A stretch of 64,000 nt of DNA from Nigrospora sphaerica (taxonomy: Eukaryota > Ascomycota > Sordariomycetes > Amphisphaeriales > Apiosporaceae). Numbering within the stretch: position 1 is the stretch's first letter; the number at the start of each line of letters is the position of its first letter. Under the pieces are notes generated by a model, which saw only the letters and a list, made by a program, of their open reading frames with translations, ran no database searches and was not told the origin of the DNA. The stretch is taken from the NCBI GenBank assembly GCA_018287875.1, contig JAGVVL010000027.1, positions 744,001 to 808,000 on the forward strand, read 5' to 3'. Position numbers and translations under genes: made by a program. Shown here in pieces: positions 1-10,677 of the stretch.

Positions 1-765
1 GGAAACCATATCTGCGGGTGAGGTTGTGCTTAAGGTTGTTGAATGCACAGGGGCTAAAAGACTAAAGGGAAAAGATATAAAGAAAAACCAAAGGGATGTG
101 TTAAGGCTCCGGAATTGTTAATTCTGATAAGCTGTGTATGATACAATTTCTTTTCCCGGCGAACGGTCTCTTTAATAACTTCTTTTCACCTTGTGTTTCG
201 TCTGTCGCTACTCTAAAATCAAACTAGATCATATAGGATAGTACACTGATGGCAAATCTATTTCGGTCGATGCCATTACTTGTTGCCTAATGTCTTTTTT
301 AAAAGCGTAGTAAACACTAAAGTCCTCAGCCACCACCGTAAGCCAGGTATATGGTATATTGGGAAGCTAAAGCGCCTACCAAGCTTTGGGCCCACTATTT
401 AGACATTGCGCTAAATACTATCCAATTAGAACTCAAGTGTATTTTAGATTGCTTACACCTCTCTGCTTAGCTGGTGCTTAGCTAATGATCCGCCTCTCCC
501 CGCTTAATCCTCTTCCCGTCTAATCCTTTTTCCCGGCTAATCCTCATACAACAACTAATAGTAACGCCGGTCCATTCGATCGGATGTAATGTTCATTGAC
601 TCAATTACTGTATCCAGTGATTATGCATATATTTTTACCTTCAGCTATAGTCTCCGCCACAGTTGTATGCCTCGTCTAGCACTTACATTTGTTATACCGG
701 GAATAACGACTTAGTTTCTTGAAAAATCATAATCCAGCTCCTATTGACACTTATCTCCGAAGCCA
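1..765. other. Intergenic, AT-rich, no gene seen
   Basis: Stop-dense in all frames. No RNA gene, repeat unit or terminal inverted repeat was recognised. The right edge is the promoter of the small secreted gene that follows. Confidence 0.5.
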
Positions 766-775
766 TATATAAATA
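766..775 (+). promoter_or_regulatory. TATA box of the KP4-like gene
   Basis: TATATAAATA lies about 165 bp upstream of the ATG at 932. A C/T-rich, ATG-poor leader follows. This spacing is normal for a strongly expressed fungal gene. The assignment is by motif and position only. Confidence 0.45.
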
Positions 776-931
776 CCATAATTCCCTCCCATTAATCTAA
801 AAAAGTAACAGCCACCACGACCTCCTTCACTACAACACCCTCTATAACCACTGTGCAACCCAGCTATCACTTCTCTCTTACCTTTTACTTCACAATAACC
901 TATTCGCAATCGTTTAACCCCCAGTATCATC

Positions 932-1578
932 ATGTACTTTCCCACTACCATCGTCACCATTCTGGGCTTCGTGTCTGCATCCGTGGCCCTCAGTATGCCT
1001 GCAGCAAACGCCAACGAATTGAAACTCTCCAACGGAGAGAGCGTCGGGAGCGCCTCCCTCGACGCACGTCAAGAGCTTCTCCCCCGGTTCGTAGGCGCTG
1101 CGTCCTGCAAAGGGTCCATTAGGTGCAACAACGGGCAGTCGCTCAAGCGCGCCTTCAGCGACGCGGCCGCGCGCGTCGAGTCGACTATCTACCGCAACGG
1201 TGGAGAGTGAGTGGTCCAGACCCGAACAGGCCCAGCCCCAACCGGCGGCAACATGAGGTATGACGGAACTGAGTGCTAACGCTATTTTCTTACCCACCTG
1301 CAGCAAAGCTGGCGTCTGCTCCGGCCACGGCGGCATCTTTGTCCAGGGTGATTTTAAGGTCGACGGCAAAAAGATCCAGTGCGAGGCCGACGGAGCTACG
1401 CTCTTGAACGCCATCTCGGAGATCCGAGCCGCAGGCTGCCAGACCTGTGGATGGATTCAGACGGACCAGAGCGAGTACACCCTGTCGCATAATGATTCAT
1501 TGGTACAAATTAGCTGACAATAACCCAACAGATGCTGCTTGCAAGGTGAAGATGGACTTCGTCACGGGATGCTCATAG
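932..1578 (+). CDS. Small secreted KP4-like killer-toxin-fold protein
   Basis: The product starts with a hydrophobic signal peptide (about residues 1-20), then a short propeptide-like stretch and a Cys-rich domain. Cysteine spacing, a Gly-rich centre (CSGHGG) and a late CxxCG motif resemble the KP4/SMK killer-toxin family, whose fungal homologues are secreted antifungal or effector-like proteins that affect membrane cation channels. Exon 1 ends at 1206 before GTGAGT. The acceptor CAG at 1301-1303 follows a GCTAAC branch site, and the frame is kept. A conserved-looking C-terminal piece with one Cys lies at about 1532-1578 after a GCTGAC/CAG acceptor, but I could not find a good matching donor, so the third exon is uncertain; without it the frame closes at 1517. 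The start at 932 is chosen because it opens the signal peptide. Function is inferred from fold-family resemblance only. Confidence 0.55.
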
Positions 1579-2150
1579 ATGGTAAAATAATATCAGATTG
1601 TAGACGCAAGGGTGTATCAGCCGGTGTTTTCGGATATGTCTTGTGCTACGGTGGCGTATATTGGCCTTGTTTTTTTGTTCCGATTTGATTTCACGTTCTT
1701 TAAGACTCTCAGTCATTACCGGCACTCGTTTACGACTGGAAGGAGCGCCCTGCGAGCTGAGTAGATATATCTTCAGAAGTTTAATTATCCATACTCAATT
1801 GACAATATGTCGCATATATAAGCGCAGTTACTGCAGGGCAATGAACGGTTCCTTTTTTTTGTGCGATAGAACATTAGTAAGCGGCCACTTATGCGCAGCA
1901 TTAGGTGCCACGATGAGCCTATTCCGATATAGAAAGCCCACATTCGGCGCTAAATTATATACATAGTGTCACGCTTACAGGAGATCGGAGGTATAGGTCA
2001 GATAAGGAATGTAGAAGTCGCCCCGAGCCTTTTAAGTGAGACCCGGACTGAAGACCTGGTTAAATACAGTTAGAGAGAGTGGAGGGCACCCCTTGCAAGC
2101 CCTCTAGTCGCTGATTGGTGAGGTCAGGTGAGCTGTAGACCCTGAATCTC
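1579..2150. other. Intergenic, no gene seen
   Basis: AT-rich and stop-dense. A 107-codon frame at 1643-1966 has no recognisable domain and an unremarkable composition. It is taken as chance. Confidence 0.45.
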
Positions 2151-2179
2151 TAAGCTAGGGGGTCGATCAAGGGACAGGC

Positions 2180-2385
2180 TGTCACGGTTCAAGGAACGAG
2201 GGATCTGTTGATGACCCAAGGGTTCTATTGAGATGCGAAAACTACAGGTGAAGAGGAAAAGAAGAGGAACAGGCTCCTCTCAGTCACTGTTTGCCAGGAA
2301 TATATCCAGCCAAACGCGGTACGTACCACCGGCCAGAGGTCCATGCGTTCCCATGCCCTTGTGCCTATGTACCCATGCCGTAACT
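2180..2385. mobile_element. Solo LTR (206 bp) nested in pogo copy A
   Basis: The insert begins TGTCACGG and ends CCGTAACT, an imperfect inverted end. It is flanked on both sides by CAGGC (2175-2179 and 2386-2390), a 5-bp target duplication. Removing the insert and one CAGGC restores the pogo terminal repeat so that it matches the other end of the element. The length, TG start and 5-bp duplication fit a solo LTR of a Gypsy element. No internal coding region is present. Confidence 0.65.
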
Positions 2386-2486
2386 CAGGCCTATCAAACC
2401 GCCACGCGTTTTAAGACATCGCCATGTAACATTAAAGCAAACAAAACCAATTATCTTAACAACCACAATAGATACAGACAAACCGA

Positions 2487-4120
2487 TTAGCTCAAAGAGA
2501 CTGTTATCTCCTCCTCTATGTCAGAAATGCTTTCTGCAACCGAACTTCCCGACGCGATCGATGATGACTGCGCAGTGACCGCACCAGCCTCACCACCAGG
2601 TGTCGTCAAGTCCTCCTTGACTTTGCGAACGTCTAGCATGGTCACGAATTGCTCTTGAGCAGTTTTCTGGACCTTGCGACGTTTTTGGGGCTTCTGGAGA
2701 TCCAGCGCAGCAGCCAATTGGTCGCGTTCATGCTTAAGGCTGGAGATCTCGGCGCTTGCAAGGTCTAAGGCCTTGCCGGTCTTTCTGGAGACCTGGCGTA
2801 AGGTGGCATTGCTGTACATTGAGTTAACCACATGTAATTCGCGATGGATGTGCTATATCTGCCTTAAAGACCTTAGGATCTTAACGTCCATAGCGGACAT
2901 CTCCGACAGCAGGGGGTCCCCTGGCAGCTGCAGAACGCTCCAAGTTGACCCCTCCGGCCTGTCCTGGTCCCTTTGCCTTGCCAGTCGGCTGTTAATGGCC
3001 TTGATGGGGTCCCTTGGATAGATACCGGTCGCTTTCCAGCCTGTGGCAATGTGCTCTGGAGTCAGGGCTTCCTTCCGAGCCTTGTTCCAGGCCTCCAGGA
3101 ACTCCGGTTTCTTTAGCGCCATCGTCAGACTAGACACGCAGGCCTGGCGAAGGTGTTTCCGGTACGCGCGCTTCAACACCGAAAAGGAGCCAAGGTCCAG
3201 AGGCTGGAGGACCTGCGAGGTGTGTGCCGGAAGGAAGTTCAGCCAGACCTTAGCCTCAAAACACTCCAACATGAACTCCTCGCTGCAGTGGCTGGCATGG
3301 CCGTCGATTATAAGGTGGCGCCACTGCTTGGGGTCGTCTGGAGTAGTCTGTGGTAAGAACACCTGTCTTAGCCAGCGCAGGGCAATTGAATTGGAGGTCC
3401 AGCCGGCCTCTAAGGCTTCAAATTGCTAGTCTGCGAAGTCCTCGTCGTCTGATTACGTGGTAAACCATTGCTGTTGGACCTGCCTCTCCTTAAAGATGAC
3501 TAGGGGAGACAGGGCTCGGCTAGCTGCAGAGACAGACTTTAAAGACGTCGTCCACTTGCCTCTCATGGTGTCTAAAGTGAAGACCTTCATGAGAGCAGAC
3601 GGTCCGATAACAAAAGGGCAGTCTCTAAGGCTAATCTGAGCTCCAACCTCGTCAAAGTTCTATATGTGCTCCTTAGGGATGTCGCGGATGCGGTCCTCGT
3701 TCAGCCTCGAGAAGAACTCCTCGATGTTTTCGCGTGTGGCGCCGTTGACGCGCTGGAAATCCATTCCCCTTGAGAGCATGGTCTTTAGCTACGGCCAGCG
3801 CCTAAAAAACGGCGATGCCACCTATCTCCGATGGTGTGGCTGCTGCCGGACTAACAGATGATTGACTGCGCGAAGAGCTTGAAGCGGTTGTGCTGAGGAG
3901 CCCAGCTAAGTCTGGCCTGGAGCAACACCCACTGGACTAGCCAGTGCTCCTGGACCTCACTGAGGGCTTAACGATGCCTTTGAGCAGTGCGTTTAAGAGG
4001 CTTGCACTCGAAACGAGACGTGAGGTAGTGTCTGGAGACTCTGTATTGCTTGGCGACAGACCGGATGGAATCTCCTTGGCAGACTTAGAGGAGAGCGGCA
4101 GCCAACTGCAGTTTATCTAT
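2487..4120 (-). pseudogene. pogo-family DDE transposase, copy A (broken)
   Basis: The middle and C-terminus are readable: IDGHASH (second catalytic Asp), LPAHTSQVLQPLDLG (third Asp), the AWNKARKEAL..GWKATGIYPRDP block, then a C-terminal coiled-coil-like basic tail (2487-2831). In-frame stops lie at 2853-2855 (a Gln site in the related copies) and 3426-3428 (a Trp site in copy C). The position homologous to copy C's start codon reads ATA instead of ATG at 4118-4120. The N-terminal helix-turn-helix region is frameshifted. All listed nonsense changes and the start loss are C>T or G>A, as RIP produces. A working enzyme would cut and join DNA at TA sites. Confidence 0.8.
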
Positions 4121-4297
4121 AATAATAGATATCAAACGAAAGAATAGAATGTGGTAATTCGAATGGTATGACTTTTAAATAAATGTAACCGTAGGTGGTT
4201 GATATATTCGGTGTTGAAGCAAAAAAGAAACACCTTAAACTGTCGCCAGACGTGTGGCGGTTTGATGGGCCTGTCCCTTGATCGACCCCCTAGCTTA

Positions 4298-4781
4298 CTT
4301 CAGGGGTCGCCTTAGCGCGACACATAGTGTCGGCATAGAGGAACATCCTATGTAGCATCTGTGATGCAGTGCATAAGGATTGTGCGTTGGTTGCACAAGG
4401 CAGGTGGTGGCAGCCGCAGGTGTCTCGGAGATGGGGTTGAGCATAGCTATGGCCTGTGCGGCTGCCGTCTCGAGATGAAAGACAGGGGGACCGTGCCGGA
4501 AGCGGCACGTAATCTAGCCTAGAGGAATGCATGGTGGGCATGTGTAGAAGTAACTGGTTTTAATTGTTAGCATTCAGGGCGCATTCCGTTTAGCTTTTTA
4601 TGAATCTGTATGTCTTCGCTTCGGAGGCTGTCAGTCCTGTGGAGACCGCGGCATCGGAATATTTTCCGGCGGCTGCCACTAGTGTTAGGTTTGTCACTTA
4701 TACTAGGGTACCGTAGACGCTTGGTCACGCATTTAACTAGTGGTGTGTGGTAAACCGGTAAATAAACCTTAGGTCTCGTAG
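4298..4781. other. Intergenic, no gene seen
   Basis: Two short minus-strand frames (4290-4541 and 4567-4803) have no recognisable domain. No repeat shared with the rest of the window was found. Confidence 0.4.
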
Positions 4782-4984
4782 TGATACGCATATTGACTAG
4801 CAACCGTGTAGGGTGTCAATTGAGTATAGAAGAAGGATGCCCTTCTAACTATGGATATGGAAAATAGGAGGACATTTATACCTGCTATCTAATCAGGAAG
4901 CCTCCTGATTAGATTATCAGGTAATATTTGTTCTACTCGACGTTGCACCATATCACCTGGACCGCCTTAGGACTTCACGTATCA
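4782..4984 (-). mobile_element. Solo LTR-like repeat, family e, copy 1
   Basis: This about 203-bp sequence is the inverted copy of 8250-8449 and ends in TGATACG.../...ACGTATCA. It contains the near-perfect palindrome CTAATCAGG...CCTGATTAG at about 4891-4914. The flanks (CGTAG and GTATA) do not match, so no target duplication remains. A TATATAAAGG box follows at once at about 4986-4995, with a C/T-rich tract behind it: an orphan promoter or LTR-adjacent promoter facing the ankyrin gene's 3' end. Confidence 0.65.
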
Positions 4985-4985
4985 G

Positions 4986-4996
4986 TATATAAAGGC
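4986..4996 (+). promoter_or_regulatory. TATA box-like element beside the LTR
   Basis: A TATATAAAGG motif is followed by a long pyrimidine-rich leader (about 5000-5040) typical of fungal core promoters. No plus-strand gene follows; the first ATG (about 5044) opens only a short frame. It may be the relic of a deleted gene or may drive antisense RNA into the ankyrin pseudogene. Confidence 0.3.
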
Positions 4997-5157
4997 GTCT
5001 TCCCTCTCTTGTCTTATTCTCTTCTCTTCTCCCACTTCTAGTAATGACTTATCCCAACTTTCTTTTGTGTCAGACAGTACTACGCACGATCCCACCTAAT
5101 CGCCGGGTCTGGGAGAAGGCTCGAGTTTAAGGTGTTCTATGAACCATCATCTAACAC

Positions 5158-6950
5158 TCATTCACCATCCACACCCTTAGCTTGTGCCGTATCCTTGCTT
5201 TCATTCCCTTCACTCGGGCCAAGACAGCTAAAGAAGACCTGAACCAGGTCCATGGCGCCGGTACGAATAGCCCATGCGACCGGTGTAGTGTCGGTGACAC
5301 CCGTAATAGCGCGTTGTTCGGCTTCTTCGGTGGTCTTTTTTGCCACGTCCTCGGCTAGTGTCTGCATTCCGAAGCCCCAGACACCCTGCAACCTCTCCGT
5401 GCTCATGTCGGAATCCTGCAAGACGCTTGGTCTCGTGTCGGTGAGGGCGCCACGCCGAATCAGCTCGCGTACAATTCGGAGGAGGGGCCCTCTCTCCTCC
5501 GCGGTTTGACGTCGGCGAGAGGGGTGCCTCCACGTGAACGCGCTCTGGTTCCAGGACGCCAAAGCGTGTAGAAGAGACCAACCTTCTTGCGTCACAACTT
5601 GGACATTGGCGTCACGCTCGAGGAGAACGGTGGCCATGCGGTAGGCCGTTTCCTCCGTTTTCCCCACCCTCGGGGACAAAGCACATATCAGAGGCGTCCA
5701 GCCATTTCGGCTGGCCAGATTCACATACGCCAAGTCCTCAGTGACGAGAAACTCGACAATATCCTCGCGGCCCCCGGCTGCCGCTTTGTGTAGCAGGGAC
5801 TCGCCCTGCGGGTTGAGTGCTTTGGTCGGATTTTCGGCTTTCGATCGCGAGAGGCACAGTTGGAACAGCTCGAGGTTTCCGTTGACTGCCATCCTTTGCA
5901 GTGGCGTTTCTCCGCTGTCGTCTTCCGCGTCTGGCGATGCACCGGCCTCCAGAAGTATCCTCAGGAACGCACATTGCCCCGGGCCCCAATAACTGCGACA
6001 CCTTGCCATAAACGCGCCGAGGACCGTCGAGCCTCGATGGCGGAGGTTGGGATTGGCTCCCTTCTCAAGAAGAGCCTTCAATCCGCCAGTGGAATCTGTG
6101 TGATAGATGGCCTTGAAAAGCATTGGGGTGTGGTGGAAACGGTCGATACCGTCTGGATTCGCACCGGCATCGACAAGCTGGCAGACGACACGATATTGGC
6201 GATGCAATCACCAGCTGCGAGTTCTTCCGCCGAAAGGTTTCCTAGCCTAATTCGCCTAAAAGAATCAAATGGATCCTCGTCAAGTTCTTGGAATCTTCCG
6301 ACGGCCGTCTTCAGCGCATACTGAAGAGCCTGGTGTCCATAGGTCAGTTTGGCGAGTAGTACAGTCACACAATTATCCCATCGCGAACCTGCTGCGCCGT
6401 CCAGCACCTCGTTCTTTTCCTTTGTCGTCCAGCCATCCCATGCGTCGAGGAAAAAGGTCAAGATCTCAGGATGACCATTCCATGCTGCTACGTGGAGACA
6501 GCTGGCTTCTTGTCGCTCGGATCGGAATCGTCCTTCGGGTCCAATCCGCTTCCAAAGCATCTGAACTATTTCGAGGTGGCCATGGTGCGATGCAGCCAAC
6601 AATGGCGGGAAATTGGGCTCATAGCTCTGGCTGATCGCAAGGTTCACGCCCGCATCGAGAAACATTTGCACCGCAATAGAGTCTCCCAGCTTGATAGCCT
6701 CGAAGAGGGCCTCGCAAATAAAGTAATCTGCATCGACCTGTGGACTCCATAAACGAAGAACGCGCGCTAGGTAGTCTCGGTCGCCGTAGCGTGGTCCCTT
6801 CCGAAAATAAGGGGAGATCAGAGATAAGAAGGCCTGTCCCACTTGTGGAGAGTTCGAGGGGTGACTCTTTTCGATACAGAGGCGTCGGTGAAAAGTAGCT
6901 TCAAGCTCTTCATCGGAAACGGGTGGAACAGTAGGATCCATGATGTTCAT
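5158..6950 (-). pseudogene. Ankyrin-repeat protein, frameshifted
   Basis: Two overlapping minus-strand frames (6950-6078 and 6207-5158) make one ankyrin protein of about 595 residues. The first carries PPLLAASHHGHLEIVQML and ASCLHVAAWNGHPEILTFF; the second carries QLVDAGANPD, LLEKGANPN, LLEAGASPDAEDDSGETPL, LLHKAAAGGREDIVEFL and LLHALASW units. The ankyrin pattern jumps frame at about 6185-6200, equal to one missing base. No intron can bridge it because both sides are needed. Ankyrin repeats bind proteins; no partner or catalytic domain is visible. The start at 6950 gives an acidic N-terminus with no signal peptide. It may be a pseudogene or an assembly error. The gene lies between two inverted solo LTRs. 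Confidence 0.75.
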
Positions 6951-7621
6951 GTCGATGTGGAGTCAATGGAAAGCTGGAGCGTTAAAGGAGAGCGATGCTG
7001 AACAGGTTTAAATGGACAGGTAGAGATCTGAAGAGGGATTTTATAGGTTGCTATTCTTATCTTATCACAAGGCACCAGGGAAAGGACTTGGTTAGCAATT
7101 CCTGGCTCAGCAGCCTTGGCCGCTTGGCGTGCCTGTAGTACGACCGCTTAGGCGTCGCGACGTTGTAAGTGTGCACATAGTCCCAGCAATAGCATAGAGA
7201 GACCCAGTAATAATACTGCAACAGAGGCTTCAAAATCCACATTTCATTTTGACTAAGCAAAATTTACGTGAATCGTAGGAAACCAGGCTGAATGTACCGA
7301 CTGGTTCAGTGGGTGGTTGGTATCCGAGTCCTGTCACCATTCAGCAGGCTATAACGGGCTGATGTTAAAGCCTAGTGGGTTGATCACGAAATTCAGCTGC
7401 CACGTTCTTAAACGCCGTCCAGGGTGGCTCTCAGTCCATCTCAGAAGTTCGCCAGCGTTATTAGGGTCGAAGTCTCCATGTTTAGTGTAGGCGGAGCCCT
7501 GTAATCAAAGACTAGCGGGTTTGAGACGAATGGTTACGTGCAACATGGGTAGACAACACACCGCCAGAATCAATCCCGTAGCCTCACTAGACATATATCC
7601 ATCATCGAAGGGAGACTGGCT
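6951..7621. other. Ankyrin gene upstream region, no other gene seen
   Basis: It should hold the promoter of the minus-strand ankyrin gene. No clear TATA box or second gene was found. A 67-codon minus frame at 7057-7260 looks like chance. Confidence 0.4.
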
Positions 7622-8088
7622 CTAGGCCTGGAACCTGTCAATCAACAGATCGTTGGGCGCGTCGTTAGGGTTCCCCAGAGGAGGGGGGTCCAAATCTGTC
7701 CCAGGGTACCACAGTAGGTCCTGCGGACAACCGAACCCATCACGGGAATATCTTGTTAGTTGCCTTGCCAGCCATTCACGCGTCACGGCGCCCAGGGGCC
7801 TCCATGGATGATTTGGTGGCCATGAAATACCCGAACAGATGCAACTCCGACGTGTGTGCAACCGTTGAATGTTCTGAGAAACTCAAGACGCATGTTGATA
7901 TGGAAGTGGAAAACAACCCATCGGTCTGCGCCACTCCCAAATTCGTCTTGCCGAGCCGTATTACGGTAGACACTGTTGCCGCCGGGCTCTCCCGGCTGGG
8001 GCCCTATCCAATACGCCAGCTCTAGAAACGGGCCTTGGGCTACACTATGCTCCCAGCATGCATATTGTACACTCAGGTCGCCATCCAA
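7622..8088 (-). other. Degraded coding-like region, unidentified
   Basis: Overlapping minus-strand frames (7622-7861, 7776-7973, 7783-8088) have a protein-like composition rich in Trp, Gly and Pro, but none forms a recognisable domain. They may be pieces of one gene broken by frameshifts or introns. No start, signal peptide or motif could be fixed. Confidence 0.2.
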
Positions 8089-8249
8089 GATACCGCCTAG
8101 TATCTCAGTTACATCAGGATATGGATCCTAGTTTTCATCAGGCCGCAGGCGCCACCAAACCCATCGCTTTACAGGGTCCAGAAGCTAAACTGCTTTCATC
8201 AGCCTTGAAGACACTGAAAGGGCCACAGGGAAATTAAGAAGGGGATATT

Positions 8250-8449
8250 TGATACGTGAAGTCCCGAGGCGGACCACGTGATATTGTACAACGTCGAGGA
8301 CAGATATTATCTGATGATCTAATCAGGAGGCTTCCTGATTAGATAGCAGGTATAAATGTCCTCCTATTTTCCATATCCATAGTTAGAAGGGCATCCTTCT
8401 TCTATACTCAATTGACACCCTACACGGTCGCTAGTCAATATGCGTTTCA
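8250..8449 (+). mobile_element. Solo LTR, family e, copy 2, with target duplication
   Basis: A 200-bp repeat starts TGATACGTG and ends TGCGTTTCA. It is flanked on both sides by ATATT (8245-8249 and 8450-8454), a 5-bp target duplication. It is the inverted counterpart of 4782-4984, with a 24-nt near-palindrome at 8319-8342. The ends and 5-bp duplication fit a solo LTR better than a TA-inserting MITE. Confidence 0.7.
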
Positions 8450-8511
8450 ATATTTCAGGATTTCTCACGTACCTGACGTGGCTCTTCCATCAAGGTCTTA
8501 TTTTCGCGCTT

Positions 8512-8796
8512 CTACTTTAGAGTCGCACCTGAAGGCTGGCAGAAGATCTGGCCCATGGACGACTCTCGCCTAATTGCATCGCCCGCTGTCATGGGGCTCA
8601 AAAAGAGCCATCTAATGTAATTACCCGGATCAAGATCTGGAAAAGTATTGACGTGGGATCGGAGATTAGTGGCCCGGAGAACTTCATCGTACGAGTCGGC
8701 AAACAGCTCGTCGTAAACCACGGAGAGCGGTTCCAGCATGTTGCGGACCACAGTGATCATCAGTGACGCAAAGGCGACCATCCTCTCAATGACCAA
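8512..8796 (-). other. Short open frame of unknown nature
   Basis: A 94-codon minus frame lies just upstream of the Gypsy gag remnant. Its composition looks protein-like (YDELFADSYDEVLRATNL) but no family was recognised and the frame starts at a non-ATG codon. It could be a gene fragment truncated by the Gypsy insertion. Confidence 0.2.
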
Positions 8797-8802
8797 GACA
8801 AG

Positions 8803-9231
8803 ATGAGCTACATTCTGGGCAGTGTGGGAGGATCAGCCGCAGACGCCATCCACGCCTTTGTGACGGACGAGTTCGGTTCCCCCCTGCTCACCACCTCTTA
8901 ACAGGTCATGGACCACCTACAGGAGTCGTACGTGGACCAAAAGGCCCACCAGAAGGCTCGACAGGAATTCAAGTACCTCCAGATGCTACCCAGGGACTCG
9001 TTCCAGATCTGGAAGCTGAAGTTTGTTCAACTGGCGGGCCAGGCCCGCGTCCAACCCAACGACTACAAGAGAGAACTGAACGACAGACTCCCTCCGCGAC
9101 TGAACGGAGCGGTCGTGGAGAAGTATGCCCACGATGGTGTGCCTTTCGAAGCTTTCTGTACCGCCGTCCAGATGCACGATCACAGACAGAATAAGAACTT
9201 CCTGGCCCGTAAGACGACTACGAACAACTAG
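8803..9231 (+). pseudogene. Gypsy gag fragment
   Basis: The frame encodes the conserved central region of a retrotransposon Gag capsid-like domain: YILGSVGGSAADAIH, then the DSFQIWKLKFVQLAGQA block and RELNDRLPPRL. A TAA stop interrupts it at 8899-8901, and a stop follows at 9229-9231 close to the deletion. No zinc knuckle remains. Gag would have packaged the element RNA. Confidence 0.65.
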
Positions 9232-9346
9232 AAGGCGACCACCGCTCCTCGAACGAGCAGGACCTCGGCGAGTACGGGAACTGACCCCAAATTTGATGGC
9301 GCTAAACCCAAGATGACGACGCCAACCTCCACGACGAACAGACTCC

Positions 9347-10513
9347 TTGTGGAAGACTCCCGGACTGCTACATCCCTTACCGATACCGCAGCGTCCCTGG
9401 ACGGATATTTCCATCGACTTCAAGAGCATGCACAAAAGCCGCCAAGGACATGGTAACTTATTGGCCGTGATGGACCGACTGGGCAAACGATCGTGGAGTA
9501 TTCCGTGTCATAAGGAGGTGACGGCAGCGGAAACAGCTCGGCTGTATTACCAGGGCCCCTACCGGATTTATGGCTTGCCGACGACCATGGTGAGCGACCG
9601 AGGTCCTCAGTTCGACTCGGAGTTCTCCCAGGGACTGGCTCTCTTGCTATGGATCGACTGGAAGTTGTCCACTTCGGGGCATTCGCAGACCTCCGGACAA
9701 GTCGAGAACATGCTGCAGTGGATCGACCAACGGCTCCGGCCGCTGGTAAACCACTGCCAGGACAACTGGGAGGATGCCTTACCAGCCGTGGACGGGGCGC
9801 AAGCCTGTCTTCCGCACGATTCGACGGGCCTATCTCCGCATGAGGTAGAAATGGGGTTTCCGATGTCATTGCAGTTCGACTGGCAAAAGCGAACCGTGGA
9901 CTTCACCGACAGCACGCCGGGGGGGAGGACAGCGCGACTGGACGCCCAGCAACTCGTCAAGACTATCCACGAATACCACGAATTGGTAAAAGGGAACTTG
10001 GTGCGAGCCTAAGAACGAATGACAACCTAAGTAAATAAACACCGTCGGAAGCCTGATTTTGACGTGGGGGACAGAGTGTTTATCGTTAAGAAGGTGTGGT
10101 CAACGACACGACCGTCGGACAAATTGGACTACCCCTTAACCAGACAACACTACCGGATCCAAGGGAAGGCCGGACATTCCTTCGTCCTCGACATGCCCGC
10201 TAGCTGGAAGGGCACCAATACGTCCCATGCAGACAGACTACGCTTGTTTCCTAATAGCCCTTTACCTGGCTAAAGGGCTCCGGAACCGCCGGCAGAAACT
10301 GTGGGACCTGAAGGAGCCGCCGGGGAGGAGTTCGAGGTTAGCAAAGTGACGGCATCACGGTTACACTACGGAAAATTACAGTATCAAGTGGAATGGAAGG
10401 GATGGGACCCGGACGCGACATGGCAGCACGCGGAAAATTTGAAGAACGCTCCAGAGGCCCTAAAGGCATATCACGACCAACACCCGGACCAAGCCGGACC
10501 ATTGCAGGCTTAG
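9347..10513 (+). pseudogene. Gypsy integrase and chromodomain remnant
   Basis: The integrase core shows RPWTDISIDF (first Asp), VSDRGPQFDSEF (second Asp) and GQVENMLQWIDQ (catalytic Glu), ending at a stop at 10010-10012. The following frames give the GDRVFI.. and LDYPLTRQHYRIQGKAG domain that links core and tail, then a chromodomain (FEVSKVTASRLHYGKLQYQVEWKGW), which in chromoviruses steers insertion to marked chromatin. Stops and short frame gaps separate the three pieces, so no full protein is made. The upstream zinc-binding H2C2 segment was lost in the internal deletion. Confidence 0.75.
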
Positions 10514-10677
10514 CTGGAGGCAGCTTTAGAGGACCGATTCGACCCTCCACATGCGGACGATAGCAAACCTGTGGGGACGCAGTCGGCGCGAGCCCGACGG
10601 GGAAGACGACGAAACTGAGGTTTTTTTTTTCCTACTGTGCTAGACTCGGGACGAGTCTAATCTGGAAGGGGGGGTGA

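Larger units (their letters stand above)
2153..4295 (-). mobile_element. pogo/Fot1-type DNA transposon, copy A (inactive)
   Basis: A perfect 29-bp inverted repeat runs 2151-2179 and 4269-4297, with TA at both outer edges: the TA target duplication of Tc1/mariner/pogo elements. Just inside the right end a CAAACCGCCAC block is shared with copy C. On the left the same block is displaced to about 2390 because a 206-bp solo LTR sits inside the terminal repeat. The body holds a broken transposase on the minus strand. It belongs to the same family as copies B (26.0-26.9 kb) and C (27.7-29.6 kb). Confidence 0.85.

Noticed and set aside
5158..6950. Ankyrin gene as an intact gene with an intron at the frame switch
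   Set aside because: Ankyrin sequence is continuous on both sides of the switch within about 15 bp, too short for an intron, so a one-base change or error is needed.
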